This document shows positions 9,433 through 18,319 of a stretch of DNA of 64,000 bases, piece after piece. A program made the position numbers and the translations under genes. Location: positions 3,782,001-3,846,000 of the forward strand of contig OZ245051.1 of the NCBI GenBank assembly GCA_965224515.1, read 5' to 3'. The notes beneath the pieces were generated by a model. The model saw only the letters and a list, made by a program, of their open reading frames with translations. It had not been told where the DNA came from and did no database searches. Each line of letters opens with the position of its first letter. Position 1 is the stretch's first letter. This DNA is from Sedimenticola_A sp040506425 (GTDB lineage: Bacteria; Pseudomonadota; Gammaproteobacteria; Chromatiales; Chromatiaceae).

Positions 9433-10833
9433 TTAGTGCCCCCCACCCTTCAGCGCGGTGACCATGCCTTCGATGGTGTCCTTGGCATCGCCGAACACCA
9501 GTGAGGTGTTGTCCTGGTAGAAGAGCAGGTTGTCGACACCGGAGTAACCGGGGTTCATGGAACGCTTCAGGAAGTAGACCTGGCGCGCCTTTGCCGCATC
9601 AAGAATCGGCATACCGTAGATGGGGCTTGAGGTATCGGTCTTGGCCGCCGGGTTGACCACGTCGTTGGCTCCCACAACCAGCGCCACGTCGGCAGTTGGG
9701 AACTCCGGATTGACCTCGTCGATCTCCACTACGTGATCGTAGGGAATATCCGCCTCGGCCAGCAGTACGTTCATATGACCGGGCATACGACCGGCAACGG
9801 GATGGATGGCGAACTTCACCTCCACGCCACGCGCCTCCAACAGCTCCATCATCTCTTTCAGGGCATGCTGTGCCTGGGCCACGGCCATACCGTAACCGGG
9901 GATGACAATGACCTTGTTGGCATCTTCCATCCAGTAGATGGCATCCTCCACCGCGGCTGACTTGACGCCCTTCTCAGCTGCCTGGGCACCGGCAGAGTCA
10001 CCTGTGCCGGCATCGGAACCGAAACCACCGAACACCACGTTGATGATGGAACGGTTCATCGCTTTACACATGATGAAAGAGAGAATGGCGCCGGAGAAAC
10101 CGACAATGGCACCCACGATGATCAACAGGTTGTTACCCAGGGTAAAACCGGTGGCTGCTGCCGCCCAGCCCGAGTAGCTGTTGAGCATGGAGATGATCAC
10201 CGGCATATCGGCGCCGCCAATGGGAATGATCAGGGTCACGCCGATGACAAACGCCAGCAGCGTCATCAAGGCCAGCGAGACCATGCTGCCGGTCATGGCA
10301 AAGTGAACACCCAGTGCGATGGTAACCAGAGCGATCAGGGCGTTCAGGGCATGCTGTCCCTTGAACTTGACCGGCGCCCCTGAGAGCAGCCCCTGCAACT
10401 TGCCGAAGGCGATCACGGAACCGGTAAAGGTGATGGCACCGATGATGATACCCACCGAGAGCTCGGTCATGAGCACCGCGTTGAGCAGACCTGCATCGGC
10501 CTTGTTCAGAAAAGTACCAATGGCGACCAGTACGGCAGCCATACCCACGAAGCTGTGCAGTGCGGCAACCAGCTGGGGCATTGCGGTCATCTGCACCCGG
10601 GAGGCGAGAATGGTACCCACCACGGCACCCGCGGTCACGCCCGCAATAATGAAGCCGTAAGACTGCACCTCGCTGCCCAGCAGGGTGGCGGTGATGGCAA
10701 TCACCATACCGGCTATACCGTAGAAGTTACCGTTACGTGCAGAGGCGGGATGGGTCAGCCCCTTCAGCGCCAGGATGAACAATACGGCGGATATAAGATA
10801 CGCAATCGCCTGTGCGTTGGCAGAAATCTCCAT
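9433..10833 (-). CDS. pntB: NAD(P) transhydrogenase subunit beta PntB
   Basis: A 466-residue protein. The N-terminal half has about nine transmembrane helices, starting at AIAYLISAVLFILALKGLT. The C-terminal NADP(H)-binding domain III contains GYGMAVAQAQHALKEM, the MPGHMNVLLAEA loop, and VVGANDVVNPAA near the end. It is the membrane/NADP part of the proton-translocating transhydrogenase, which uses the proton gradient to drive NADPH formation from NADH. It is the last gene of pntAA-pntAB-pntB, 11 bases after pntAB, and the operon ends at the terminator near 9290. Confidence 0.96.
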   Translation of the reverse strand: MEISANAQAIAYLISAVLFILALKGLTHPASARNGNFYGIAGMVIAITATLLGSEVQSYGFIIAGVTAGAVVGTILASRVQMTAMPQLVAALHSFVGMAAVLVAIGTFLNKADAGLLNAVLMTELSVGIIIGAITFTGSVIAFGKLQGLLSGAPVKFKGQHALNALIALVTIALGVHFAMTGSMVSLALMTLLAFVIGVTLIIPIGGADMPVIISMLNSYSGWAAAATGFTLGNNLLIIVGAIVGFSGAILSFIMCKAMNRSIINVVFGGFGSDAGTGDSAGAQAAEKGVKSAAVEDAIYWMEDANKVIVIPGYGMAVAQAQHALKEMMELLEARGVEVKFAIHPVAGRMPGHMNVLLAEADIPYDHVVEIDEVNPEFPTADVALVVGANDVVNPAAKTDTSSPIYGMPILDAAKARQVYFLKRSMNPGYSGVDNLLFYQDNTSLVFGDAKDTIEGMVTALKGGGH

Positions 10834-10844
10834 CGATCAGGCCC

Positions 10845-11135
10845 TCACTTCTTTTTATCTTTTTTAAACATGGAGAGCATCCGGTGTGTCACCAGGAAGC
10901 CGCCAAATACGTTGATGGATGCAAGGAACACCGCAAAGAAACCCATGATTTCTGCGGTGGTACCTGCTGAGTCCAGGCCGGTGACCAGCAGTGCGCCGAC
11001 GACCACGATACCGGAGATGGCGTTGGTCAACGCCACCAGCGGTGTGTGCAGTGCCGGGGTAACACCCCAGATCACCCAGTATCCGATAAAGCAGGAGAGC
11101 ACAAATATATAAAGTGCTACTAGTGTTTCAGGCAT
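10845..11135 (-). CDS. pntAB: NAD(P) transhydrogenase subunit alpha, membrane part (PntAB/PntA2)
   Basis: A 96-residue hydrophobic protein with three helices (LYIFVLSCFIGYWVIWGV at the N-terminus, then the ALLVTG and FFAVFLASINVFGGF helices). It ends in the lysine-rich MFKKDKKK. It equals the C-terminal membrane part of fused PntA. Here, as in many alphaproteobacteria and some gammaproteobacteria, it is a separate subunit. A GGGAG site precedes the ATG. It sits between pntAA and pntB in one operon. Confidence 0.94.
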   Translation of the reverse strand: MPETLVALYIFVLSCFIGYWVIWGVTPALHTPLVALTNAISGIVVVGALLVTGLDSAGTTAEIMGFFAVFLASINVFGGFLVTHRMLSMFKKDKKK

Positions 11136-11184
11136 TGGGAATGCTCCCTTAATTCAAAATCCATTGGACCGGGGGTCCAGATAA

Positions 11185-12279
11185 TCATTCAGCTCGAACC
11201 AGTGCGGCGTTGGTGATCTCGTCTTCGTCGAGATCCTTCAGCACCAGGCCGTCATCACCCTGGTCAACCATGATGTTGAGCAGGTTGGCAATGTTATTGG
11301 CATAGAAAGAACTGGCATCAGACGCCACCATGGCCGGGTAGTTGGTGTGACCCACCAGGGTCACGCCGTGTTTGACCACCACCTGGTCCTTTTCAGTCAG
11401 GGGACAGTTGCCACCATTGGCCGCGGCCAGGTCGACAATGACCGAACCCTGGCGCATTCGCTTGACCACATCTTCGGTAACCAGTACCGGTGCAGGTCGG
11501 CAGGGGATCAACGCCGTGGTGATAATCACGTGGGCCTTGGCCAGTTCATCGGCAAGCATCTCCTGCTGTTTCGCCTTGGCCTCGTCTGAGAGCTCCTTGG
11601 CGTAACCGCCCTCGCCCGATCCGCTCTCGCCCAAGTCCAGCTCGATTGCCTTGGCGCCAAGGGACTCGATCTGCTCCTTGGTCTCGGGGCGTACATCGTA
11701 GGCGTAGACATCGGCACCCAGGCGGCGCGCGGTGGCAATGGCCTGCAGTCCGGCAACACCGACACCGAGAATAATCACCCGGGCAGGCTTTGCAGAACCG
11801 GCTGAGGTCATCATCAGCGGCAGGAAACGACCATAGTGGGCAGATGCCTCGATCACTGCCCGGTAACCGCCGATGTTGGCCTGGGAAGAGAGTACATCCA
11901 TTGACTGGGCGCGGGAGATACGGGGCACGCGCTCCAACGCGATGGGTCGCACGTTACCGGCATGCAGTGCTGCCAGGGTACCGTCGTCCTCACAGGTCTC
12001 GATCATGCTGAGCAGTATGGCGCCACTGGACATGGCAGCCACTTCGTCCTGGCTCGGTTTGCGCACCTTGGCCACGATCCCGGCAGAGAGCGCGGTCTTG
12101 GCATCCACCAGGGTGGCGCCGGCAGCCTCGTAATCCTCATCGGTAAAACGTGAATCGAGACCGGCTCCTCTCTCAACCAGGAACTCGAACCCCTTACCAG
12201 ACAGCTTTTTTACTACATCTGGAGTGGTCGCAACGCGGGTTTCGCCCGCAACCGACTCCTTGGGAACTCCGATTTTCAT
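11185..12279 (-). CDS. pntAA: NAD(P) transhydrogenase subunit alpha, NAD-binding part (PntAA/PntA1)
   Basis: A 364-residue soluble subunit resembling alanine dehydrogenase. It starts MKIGVPKESVAGETRVATTP. The NAD-binding fold is at VIILGVGVAGLQAIATARRLG, preceded by the RAQSMDVLSSQAN segment. ITTALIPCRPAPVLV and NYPAMVASDASSFYANN are typical family motifs. It binds NAD(H) on the cytosolic side and passes hydride to PntB. It is first in the pnt operon; the promoter should lie in 12280-12521, where I see no clear consensus. Confidence 0.95.
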   Translation of the reverse strand: MKIGVPKESVAGETRVATTPDVVKKLSGKGFEFLVERGAGLDSRFTDEDYEAAGATLVDAKTALSAGIVAKVRKPSQDEVAAMSSGAILLSMIETCEDDGTLAALHAGNVRPIALERVPRISRAQSMDVLSSQANIGGYRAVIEASAHYGRFLPLMMTSAGSAKPARVIILGVGVAGLQAIATARRLGADVYAYDVRPETKEQIESLGAKAIELDLGESGSGEGGYAKELSDEAKAKQQEMLADELAKAHVIITTALIPCRPAPVLVTEDVVKRMRQGSVIVDLAAANGGNCPLTEKDQVVVKHGVTLVGHTNYPAMVASDASSFYANNIANLLNIMVDQGDDGLVLKDLDEDEITNAALVRAE

Positions 12280-12521
12280 ATTTATTTATCCAGGTATCCC
12301 GTAACGGATGGATTTGCCAATAAAAACGGGGAATTATCTTGGGATAGTACACCCGGCTCAAGCGGGTATTCTTATGGGAACCCAAGAAATTACTTATTCT
12401 GTTATTAATCGAACAGGAAAAAGTTTAGAGCAAAGGCCTATCCTTTGCACATTTAACTGGATAAACGGCTGGCATGGCCAAATCATTCCAGGCCTTTAGC
12501 CAATATGTGAACGGCGTCTCA

Positions 12522-13337
12522 TCAGCAACCGATCTGTTTCATGATCCTCGAGGAGATCTCCTCAATGGAGTGGGTAGTGGTATCCAGCACCCGAAGTTTC
12601 AGCGTGCGGAAAAACTGTTGGGCCATTCGCACCTCGCTCTGGCAGCGGGGCAGCGAGGCATAGCCGCTGCGGGGTCTGCGCTCCTCACGGATGCGGTTCA
12701 GACGATGAGGGTCGATGGTCAGCCCGATCAGCTTGCTCTTGTTTCGGGTCAGCGCCTCTGGAAGTTTGTTCTTCTCGAAATCCTCTTCCGTAAGGGGGTA
12801 GTTGGCCGCCTTGATACCGAAATGCATCGCCAGGTAGAGACAGGTGGGTGTCTTTCCCGAGCGGGAGACGCCGGTCAGTATCACGTCGGCCTGGTCGTAC
12901 TTGTCCAGCCGGGCACCGTCGTCATTGGTCATGGCGAAGTTGATGATGCTCATCCGGTCTTCGTAGCTCTCACCGTTCACGATACCGTGGCTCAGGCCCT
13001 TCTTTCCCGAGGGATCGACCCCCAGCTCCACGCTCAACGGACTGATAAAGGTATCGAACAGCTCGATATAAAGGCAGTTCGCCTCCTTGAGAATCGCCCT
13101 CACCTCCGGCTCGGCCATGGTGGCAAAAACAATCGGCCTGCTCCCCTCCTTCTCTACCAGCTCATCGAACTGCATCGCCAGGGTATGGGCCTTCTCAGGA
13201 GAGTTTACATAGGGCATGTAGACGGTCCTGAAATCGACCAGCTGGCCGAACTGGGAGATCAGACTCTGCCCCAGGGTCTCAGCTGTAATACCGGTACTCT
13301 CGGAAACGAAATAAGCCGTCCTCTTCAACATACCCAT
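12522..13337 (-). CDS. ppsR: PEP synthetase regulatory kinase/pyrophosphorylase PpsR
   Basis: A 271-residue DUF299 protein. It opens with RTAYFVSESTGITAETLGQSL and has the P-loop-like GVSRSGKTPTCLYLA near residue 150. The family motifs NYPLTEEDF and IGLTIDPHRL follow. PpsR switches phosphoenolpyruvate synthase off by ADP-dependent phosphorylation and on by Pi-dependent dephosphorylation. The target gene ppsA often lies next to it but is not in this window. It stands alone between the pnt operon and a divergent LysE-type gene. Confidence 0.94.
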   Translation of the reverse strand: MGMLKRTAYFVSESTGITAETLGQSLISQFGQLVDFRTVYMPYVNSPEKAHTLAMQFDELVEKEGSRPIVFATMAEPEVRAILKEANCLYIELFDTFISPLSVELGVDPSGKKGLSHGIVNGESYEDRMSIINFAMTNDDGARLDKYDQADVILTGVSRSGKTPTCLYLAMHFGIKAANYPLTEEDFEKNKLPEALTRNKSKLIGLTIDPHRLNRIREERRPRSGYASLPRCQSEVRMAQQFFRTLKLRVLDTTTHSIEEISSRIMKQIGC

Positions 13338-13569
13338 GCTCTCTCTGTCTGTTCATTGGACCGCGCAATTGCTGCACCTGCACATTCAGAAGCCATTCTA
13401 TATAAAAAAACCGGGGAAGAGCAGAATAATTTTCCGTGAATAAAAGATCGGACTCTGAATACGCGAGTCGCGCCCAGGGTACCCTGATGTGCGCCATTTC
13501 AATATATAATCCAGTTATTGAAGCTTCCCGCTCGCCACTGGTCACCTTTTTCAGCTCCAGGGAATATCT

Positions 13570-14184
13570 ATGACGGTTTACAGCATCCTTGGCCTTTCGG
13601 TCGCTATGTTCCTGTTGGCCATTACACCAGGACCAGGGGTATTTGCGACTATTTCCAAGGCCTTGGCCTCAGGTTTCAGAAACACCTTACCGGTCATCAT
13701 GGGAATCGTTACCGGCGACCTGGTTTTTCTTCTGCTCGCCATATACGGCCTTTCGGCCATCGCGGAGACATTTGCCACACTGTTTACCATGATCAAATAC
13801 CTTGGCGCTGCCTACCTGGTTTGGCTGGGCATCAGGCTGTGGCGGGCACAACCGGCATTGACCGGAATAACTGAACCGGGAAAGCACCCCGAGAGATACA
13901 GCTTTCTTGGTGGACTCTCCATCACACTGGGCAACCCGAAAGTGATCCTTTTCTACCTGGGCTTTTTACCCACTTTTGTTGATCTTGATAACTTATCGAA
14001 TCCTGATGTTGTCATCGTCGCCTTTGTCGTTTCATTTGTTCTCGGTGCTGTCATGCTGTTTTATGCTTACACGGCATCTCGCGCAAGGGAGATGTTCAGG
14101 AGCAAGTCTGCCCAGAGAAAGATGAACAGGGTGGCTGGAAGCGCAATGATCGGCACTGGTGCTATTTTGTTGACCAAAGCCTGA
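13570..14184 (+). CDS. LysE/RhtB-family amino-acid exporter
   Basis: A 204-residue membrane protein with about six helices. The LysE/RhtB signature ITPGPGVFATISKALASG lies near residues 17-34, followed by GIVTGDLVFLLLAIYGL and YLGAAYLVWLGIRLWR. GNPKVILFYLGFLPTFVD is the second conserved block. Family members export amino acids or derivatives such as threonine, homoserine lactone or lysine; the substrate cannot be read from the sequence. A close functional relative follows 40 bases downstream, and a third lies at 63043. Confidence 0.9.
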   Translation: MTVYSILGLSVAMFLLAITPGPGVFATISKALASGFRNTLPVIMGIVTGDLVFLLLAIYGLSAIAETFATLFTMIKYLGAAYLVWLGIRLWRAQPALTGITEPGKHPERYSFLGGLSITLGNPKVILFYLGFLPTFVDLDNLSNPDVVIVAFVVSFVLGAVMLFYAYTASRAREMFRSKSAQRKMNRVAGSAMIGTGAILLTKA

Positions 14185-14224
14185 CGTCAACGGCACATGA
14201 CAACTCTGGAGTGGAGGTGATTTT

Positions 14225-14869
14225 ATGGATTCAGGCGACTGGCTGTTATTTGCATCGATCGCATTCATAGCGACTATCTCACCCGGTCCGGCGATCCTGC
14301 TTGTCTCATCCCATAGCTTTGCCTACGGGCTGAAACGGTCAACAGCAACCATGCTGGGCAATATCACAGGGCTGTTCGTGATGTCCGCGCTTTCAGTTGC
14401 CGGCCTGAGCGCCATCATTCTCCACTCGACGACTGTTTTCACCCTGATCAAGCTAATCGGCGCCGCCTACCTGGTTTATCTTGGCATCAAACTGATTAGC
14501 AATGGCTTCGCTCCCAGGCCGTTTAATTCCACTGCAGGGAGAGCATATGTTGAGGCACCATCCTTCAGAGGACTCTTCGTCCATGGCCTGGTGGTCGCCC
14601 TCAGCAACCCCAAGGCGATAGCTTTTACCACCGCGCTGTTTCCTCAATTCATTGATAACTCATTGCCGATACTGCCACAGTTTTCGATTCTTATAGCCAC
14701 ATTCATGAGCCTCTCCTTTGCCTGCCTTTTTGGCTATGCCTACCTTTCTGCGGGCGCACAGCGCACTGCTGGGCGAATCGGTATGTCCAGTCTGTTCAGT
14801 AAACTGTTCGGAGTGATATTCATCATATCCGGTGGCTTGCTGGCAGGTACTACACAGAAGCAGATTTAG
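14225..14869 (+). CDS. LysE/RhtB-family amino-acid exporter (second copy)
   Basis: A 214-residue protein with about six helices and the same blocks as its neighbour: TISPGPAILLVSSHSFAYG, MLGNITGLFVMSAL, LIGAAYLVYLGIKL and LSNPKAIAFTTALFPQFID. It has a strong GGAGGTGA site 5 bases before the ATG. Its stop codon is 1 base before the msrA start, so the two are probably co-transcribed and translationally coupled. The substrate is unknown. Confidence 0.9.
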   Translation: MDSGDWLLFASIAFIATISPGPAILLVSSHSFAYGLKRSTATMLGNITGLFVMSALSVAGLSAIILHSTTVFTLIKLIGAAYLVYLGIKLISNGFAPRPFNSTAGRAYVEAPSFRGLFVHGLVVALSNPKAIAFTTALFPQFIDNSLPILPQFSILIATFMSLSFACLFGYAYLSAGAQRTAGRIGMSSLFSKLFGVIFIISGGLLAGTTQKQI

Positions 14870-14870
14870 G

Positions 14871-15449
14871 ATGATACGGCCCGGGCTGCTGGCGGCTCTC
14901 GCTCTCCTCCTTGCAGGAAGCACAAACACTACGGCTGAGACCGCTGTATTTGCCGGGGGGTGCTTCTGGTGCATGGAAGCTGATTTTGAAGAACTGGAAG
15001 GCGTATCTGAAGTGATTTCCGGGTTTACCGGAGGCAAAACTGAAAACCCGACATACGAGGGCGACCATACCGGGCATTACGAATCGATAATGGTCAACTA
15101 TGATCCACAACTGGTCAGCTATGAAATACTGCTCGATTACTTCTGGCTGAATATCGATCCGTTTGATAAATACGGTCAGTTTTGTGACAAGGGAGAGAGT
15201 TATCTGAGTGCAATTTTCGTTGCCAGTGCAGAAGAGAGAAGAATGGCTGAAGCCTCTCGACAAAAGGTTGTTGAACAGTTTCCGGAAAAGACCGTCATCA
15301 CCCCGATACTGGAGCGATCCACATTTTACCCAATCAAGGGGGATGAGGAGCACCACCAGGATTACTACAAAAAGAGCCCCTTCGAATACAAGTACTACCG
15401 TTGGCGCTGTGGTCGCGACAAACGCCTGATCGACATCTGGGGCTGGTAG
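14871..15449 (+). CDS. msrA: peptide methionine-(S)-sulfoxide reductase MsrA, exported form
   Basis: A 192-residue protein. The signal sequence RPGLLAALALLLAGSTNTTAE is followed by the MsrA catalytic GGCFWCMEADFEELEGV, whose first Cys is the nucleophile. The family blocks YEGDHTGHYESIMVNYDP, FDKYGQFCDKGESYLSAIF and GDEEHHQDYY are all present. It repairs oxidised methionine in proteins, here probably in the periplasm. The ATG at 14871 gives a good signal peptide; a longer upstream reading overlaps the exporter gene. The gene starts 1 base after the upstream stop. Confidence 0.93.
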   Translation: MIRPGLLAALALLLAGSTNTTAETAVFAGGCFWCMEADFEELEGVSEVISGFTGGKTENPTYEGDHTGHYESIMVNYDPQLVSYEILLDYFWLNIDPFDKYGQFCDKGESYLSAIFVASAEERRMAEASRQKVVEQFPEKTVITPILERSTFYPIKGDEEHHQDYYKKSPFEYKYYRWRCGRDKRLIDIWGW

Positions 15450-15467
15450 TCCACCTTTTCCTGGAGA

Positions 15468-15839
15468 TCACATTCTGACCTGGCTCAACAGGTAGAGATC
15501 TATCGCAACAGACTCGACGAAAAAGAAAAGTGCTATCCCTGTCATCTGCATGGATGCCAACTGCCCCTGCTCCCTGCTCTTTCTTACCAACAGAACGATC
15601 TCTGCAACAATCCAACCCAGGTTGATAACGGGTACCGAAAAAAACAGAAACACCAGGCTGGCGAAACCGGCATCTGTCTGGTTGAACCCCAACAGCAGGT
15701 CCCTCGAGCCGGCAATGAAAAGAATCATCGGCAGCTGGGTCAAAAGAATTGAAGTGGCCCTTAAGATGTTCAGTTTCGGCTCCTGCTGGATAATCCAATG
15801 GCATCTTGCCATGGGCTGTATTGGGTTTGCATCAGTCAC
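15468..15839 (-). CDS. small membrane protein of unknown function
   Basis: A 123-residue protein I do not recognise. About 25 polar N-terminal residues are followed by three hydrophobic segments (ILLTQLPMILFIAG, ASLVFLFFSVPVINLGWIVAEIVLLV, and GIALFFFVESVAIDLYLL). A basic loop RKSREQGQ lies between the last two. The start could also be the internal Met at residue 10. It converges on msrA, with 18 bases between the stops. Confidence 0.6.
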   Translation of the reverse strand: MTDANPIQPMARCHWIIQQEPKLNILRATSILLTQLPMILFIAGSRDLLLGFNQTDAGFASLVFLFFSVPVINLGWIVAEIVLLVRKSREQGQLASMQMTGIALFFFVESVAIDLYLLSQVRM

Positions 15840-16038
15840 TCAAATAAATATTTAACTTACTGATTACTATACATTAATAGAGAGAATAATACCGCCACAA
15901 ATAATTTCGCAGTAAATTAGTGGTTTTTTATTTGTAGAAGCTGGCTATAGTTAACCACATGAATTAGATTACTTGGGCTGAATTCTACCCCCCAACCCCC
16001 GGAGTAACTCAGCGCTTCTCGATCAGAGCCCCTGCCCA

Positions 16039-17640
16039 ATGACCGAAGAGACCTTGAACAAAGGCGGTAACAGTTTGACAGCTATCATATGGCAAACCCC
16101 TTTTCTCAAGGGGGTGCTTATGCTGGTTCTTGCAAGCGCAGTGCTGCTCCCCGCTTATGACCTGTTCTATGTCTACCCCTCGTTTGAAAAACTGCTGATC
16201 AAATCCATGGAGAATGACGCCAAGCGCACAGCGAAGCACATCCTGCATATGATCAACGACCAAGAGAGCGAAGACAGTATATTTACCTCCGATGGAATGA
16301 CCCCTCAATTGCAAGAGCAGCTGAGTGATGTGGCTTCGGACTTCTCTCTCTGGAAGGCGCGGGTATTTTCAACGAAGGGAAAAATACTGTTCTCAACCAC
16401 CACCAATGAGACCGACACTTATAATGAAAGTCCGTATTTCCATCAGTCGGTGGCAAAGGGAAGGATATTTTCAAAAGTAGAACATAAATCAGGAAAAAGT
16501 ATGGAAGGCGAGGTGATTCCGGTGGACATTGTAGAGATCTATGTCCCTGTCATGAATGGCAAGCAGTTCAAGGGCGCCTTCGAGATCTACTACGATATAT
16601 CTGAGGAGTGGACACTGCTTCAAACCCTGTTGAGAAATACCGGGGCCCTGCTGCTTCTATTGATGTTGGGTTTTCTGTTTGTCGCGGTGACACTGGTGAT
16701 CAAGTCAGCGCGTGAGCACCGCTTACTGACCATAACAAGAAGCGAATTGAACCGCCAGGAACGGCTCTTTCATGACGTGATCCAGGCGGCCCAGGATGCG
16801 ATTATCGTGACTGATTACCAACAGCGCATCCTGCTTGCCAACCCCGCGTTCACCGAACTGACAGGCTTCAGTCAGAATGAAGTGCTGGGCAAGACACCAG
16901 CCATTATGAAATCAGGACGCCACAATAATGCATTCTACCGAGAGATGTGGCAGACCCTGGTGGAGGAGAAACACTGGCGTGGCGAGATCTGGAACCGGCG
17001 CAAGGATGGCAGTGTATTTCCAGGTCTTCTCAGTATCTCAACCATCGATGATAACTCTGAAGAAGGCGTGCAGCATGTCGGTATCTATATCGACATATCG
17101 AAGCAGAAGGTGCAGGAGGAGCGCTACCAGAAGATGGCGTTCCATGACCCACTCACCAGCCTGCCCAACCGGGTGCTGTTCATGGACAGGCTGGAAAAAT
17201 CGATGCAGGCAGCCTTGAGAACTGATGAAAACGTGGGACTTTTCTTTATAGACCTGGATGGATTCAAACAGGTCAATGATATGGCAGGGCATCTTGCGGG
17301 AGATGCCCTGCTATTGGAGATTGCACAACGCCTGACCGGCCTGATCCGCAAGGAGGACACTGCTGCCCGCCTGGGTGGTGATGAATTCACCCTGGTGATT
17401 CACGGTGCAAAAGAGAGAGAGACCTTCGAGCGAATAGCCACGAATGTGGTCGAGTCACTCCGCCAACCCATCATTTTAGACCAGGTCCCAAAACCTGTTT
17501 ACATTAGCGCCAGTGTTGGTATTGCCATCTATCAACAGGACAGCGAGGTGATAGAAGAACTTGTAAGCTACGCCGACAAGGCGATGTACGTAGCAAAGAG
17601 AACCGGCAAGAACCGCTATGTATTTTACGCTGATACATAG
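16039..17640 (+). CDS. membrane-bound PAS-GGDEF diguanylate cyclase
   Basis: A 533-residue sensor enzyme. A first membrane helix lies near residues 23-43 and a periplasmic sensing region of about 150 residues follows. The second helix is LLLLLMLGFLFVAVTLVI near 200. A PAS domain comes next (DVIQAAQDAIIVTDYQQRI; GFSQNEVLGKTP), then GGDEF. The catalytic motif RLGGDEF is intact, and RKED five residues before it is a product-inhibition I-site. It should make c-di-GMP. The start is weakly supported, as no good ribosome-binding site is seen. It stands alone, so its signal is unknown. Confidence 0.92.
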   Translation: MTEETLNKGGNSLTAIIWQTPFLKGVLMLVLASAVLLPAYDLFYVYPSFEKLLIKSMENDAKRTAKHILHMINDQESEDSIFTSDGMTPQLQEQLSDVASDFSLWKARVFSTKGKILFSTTTNETDTYNESPYFHQSVAKGRIFSKVEHKSGKSMEGEVIPVDIVEIYVPVMNGKQFKGAFEIYYDISEEWTLLQTLLRNTGALLLLLMLGFLFVAVTLVIKSAREHRLLTITRSELNRQERLFHDVIQAAQDAIIVTDYQQRILLANPAFTELTGFSQNEVLGKTPAIMKSGRHNNAFYREMWQTLVEEKHWRGEIWNRRKDGSVFPGLLSISTIDDNSEEGVQHVGIYIDISKQKVQEERYQKMAFHDPLTSLPNRVLFMDRLEKSMQAALRTDENVGLFFIDLDGFKQVNDMAGHLAGDALLLEIAQRLTGLIRKEDTAARLGGDEFTLVIHGAKERETFERIATNVVESLRQPIILDQVPKPVYISASVGIAIYQQDSEVIEELVSYADKAMYVAKRTGKNRYVFYADT

Positions 17641-17765
17641 AACTGGCCTGATATTGCAACGGAGTTGTTGCAACACCCCCCTGACAGTTATCCCTCTCAT
17701 GGCTTTGGGGTACAATGACCGCCACTCCCAGAAACCCTCACTGACGGATAAATAAACACATTACC

Positions 17766-18107
17766 ATGAGTGATCTTCCCAACTGCCCTGAGTGCAATTC
17801 CGAATACACCTACGTTGACGGCAACATGTACATCTGCCCTGAATGCGCACACGAATGGTCAATGGATGCTGAATCCGAAAGCGACGACAGCGCCCGCGTC
17901 ATCAAGGACTCCAATGGAAACGTGCTGGAGGATGGCGATACGGTTACCGTGATCAAGGACCTGAAGGTCAAGGGTTCATCTTCCGTGGTAAAGGTTGGAA
18001 CCAAGGTGAAAAATATCCGGCTGGTGGATGGAGATCATGACATCGACTGCAAAATTGACGGCATTGGCGCAATGAAGCTGAAGTCGGAGTTTGTAAAGAA
18101 GTCGTGA
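17766..18107 (+). CDS. yjdM: YjdM/PhnA-family zinc-ribbon protein
   Basis: A 113-residue protein. The N-terminal zinc ribbon has two Cys pairs (CPEC at residues 8-11, then YICPECAHEW). The C-terminal part is the KOW-like PhnA domain, with VIKDSNGNVLEDGDTVTVIK and KVGTKVKNIRLVDGDHDIDC. Despite the PhnA name, the family is not part of the C-P lyase; its cellular role is unclear. A clear terminator follows 25 bases after the stop. Confidence 0.93.
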   Translation: MSDLPNCPECNSEYTYVDGNMYICPECAHEWSMDAESESDDSARVIKDSNGNVLEDGDTVTVIKDLKVKGSSSVVKVGTKVKNIRLVDGDHDIDCKIDGIGAMKLKSEFVKKS

Positions 18108-18131
18108 CCAGGCACTGCCCTGTAAGCGTCA

Positions 18132-18160
18132 AGCCGGTCTTTGGGCCGGCTTTTCTGTTT
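18132..18160 (+). terminator. intrinsic terminator of yjdM
   Basis: AGCCGG and CCGGCT arms enclose TCTTTGGG and are followed by TTTCTGTTT. Confidence 0.85.
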
Positions 18161-18241
18161 CCGGCTGGTGATTCTGCCCTGGCTGTATGTAACTACAGAT
18201 TCGAGCATCCACCTGGGTGGCGGGTTCGTGGTCAGGGTTAA

Positions 18242-18311
18242 TGCAGGAGCCCAGCCCCCTGGGCGATAACAGCAAACGATTTGCTATCGCCGTCAGGAGA
18301 CGGCTCCTGCA
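18242..18311. repeat. imperfect palindromic intergenic repeat (GCAGGAGCC type)
   Basis: The outer arms TGCAGGAGCC and GGCTCCTGCA enclose GCGATA...TATCGC. A shortened relative of the left half lies near 9153. It sits between the yjdM terminator and the end of the lyase gene. Confidence 0.65.
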
Positions 18312-18319
18312 GCGTTGAT

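Noticed and set aside
12280..12521. 63-codon frame between pntAA and ppsR
   Set aside because: No ribosome-binding site, no recognisable features, and it overlaps the likely pnt promoter region.
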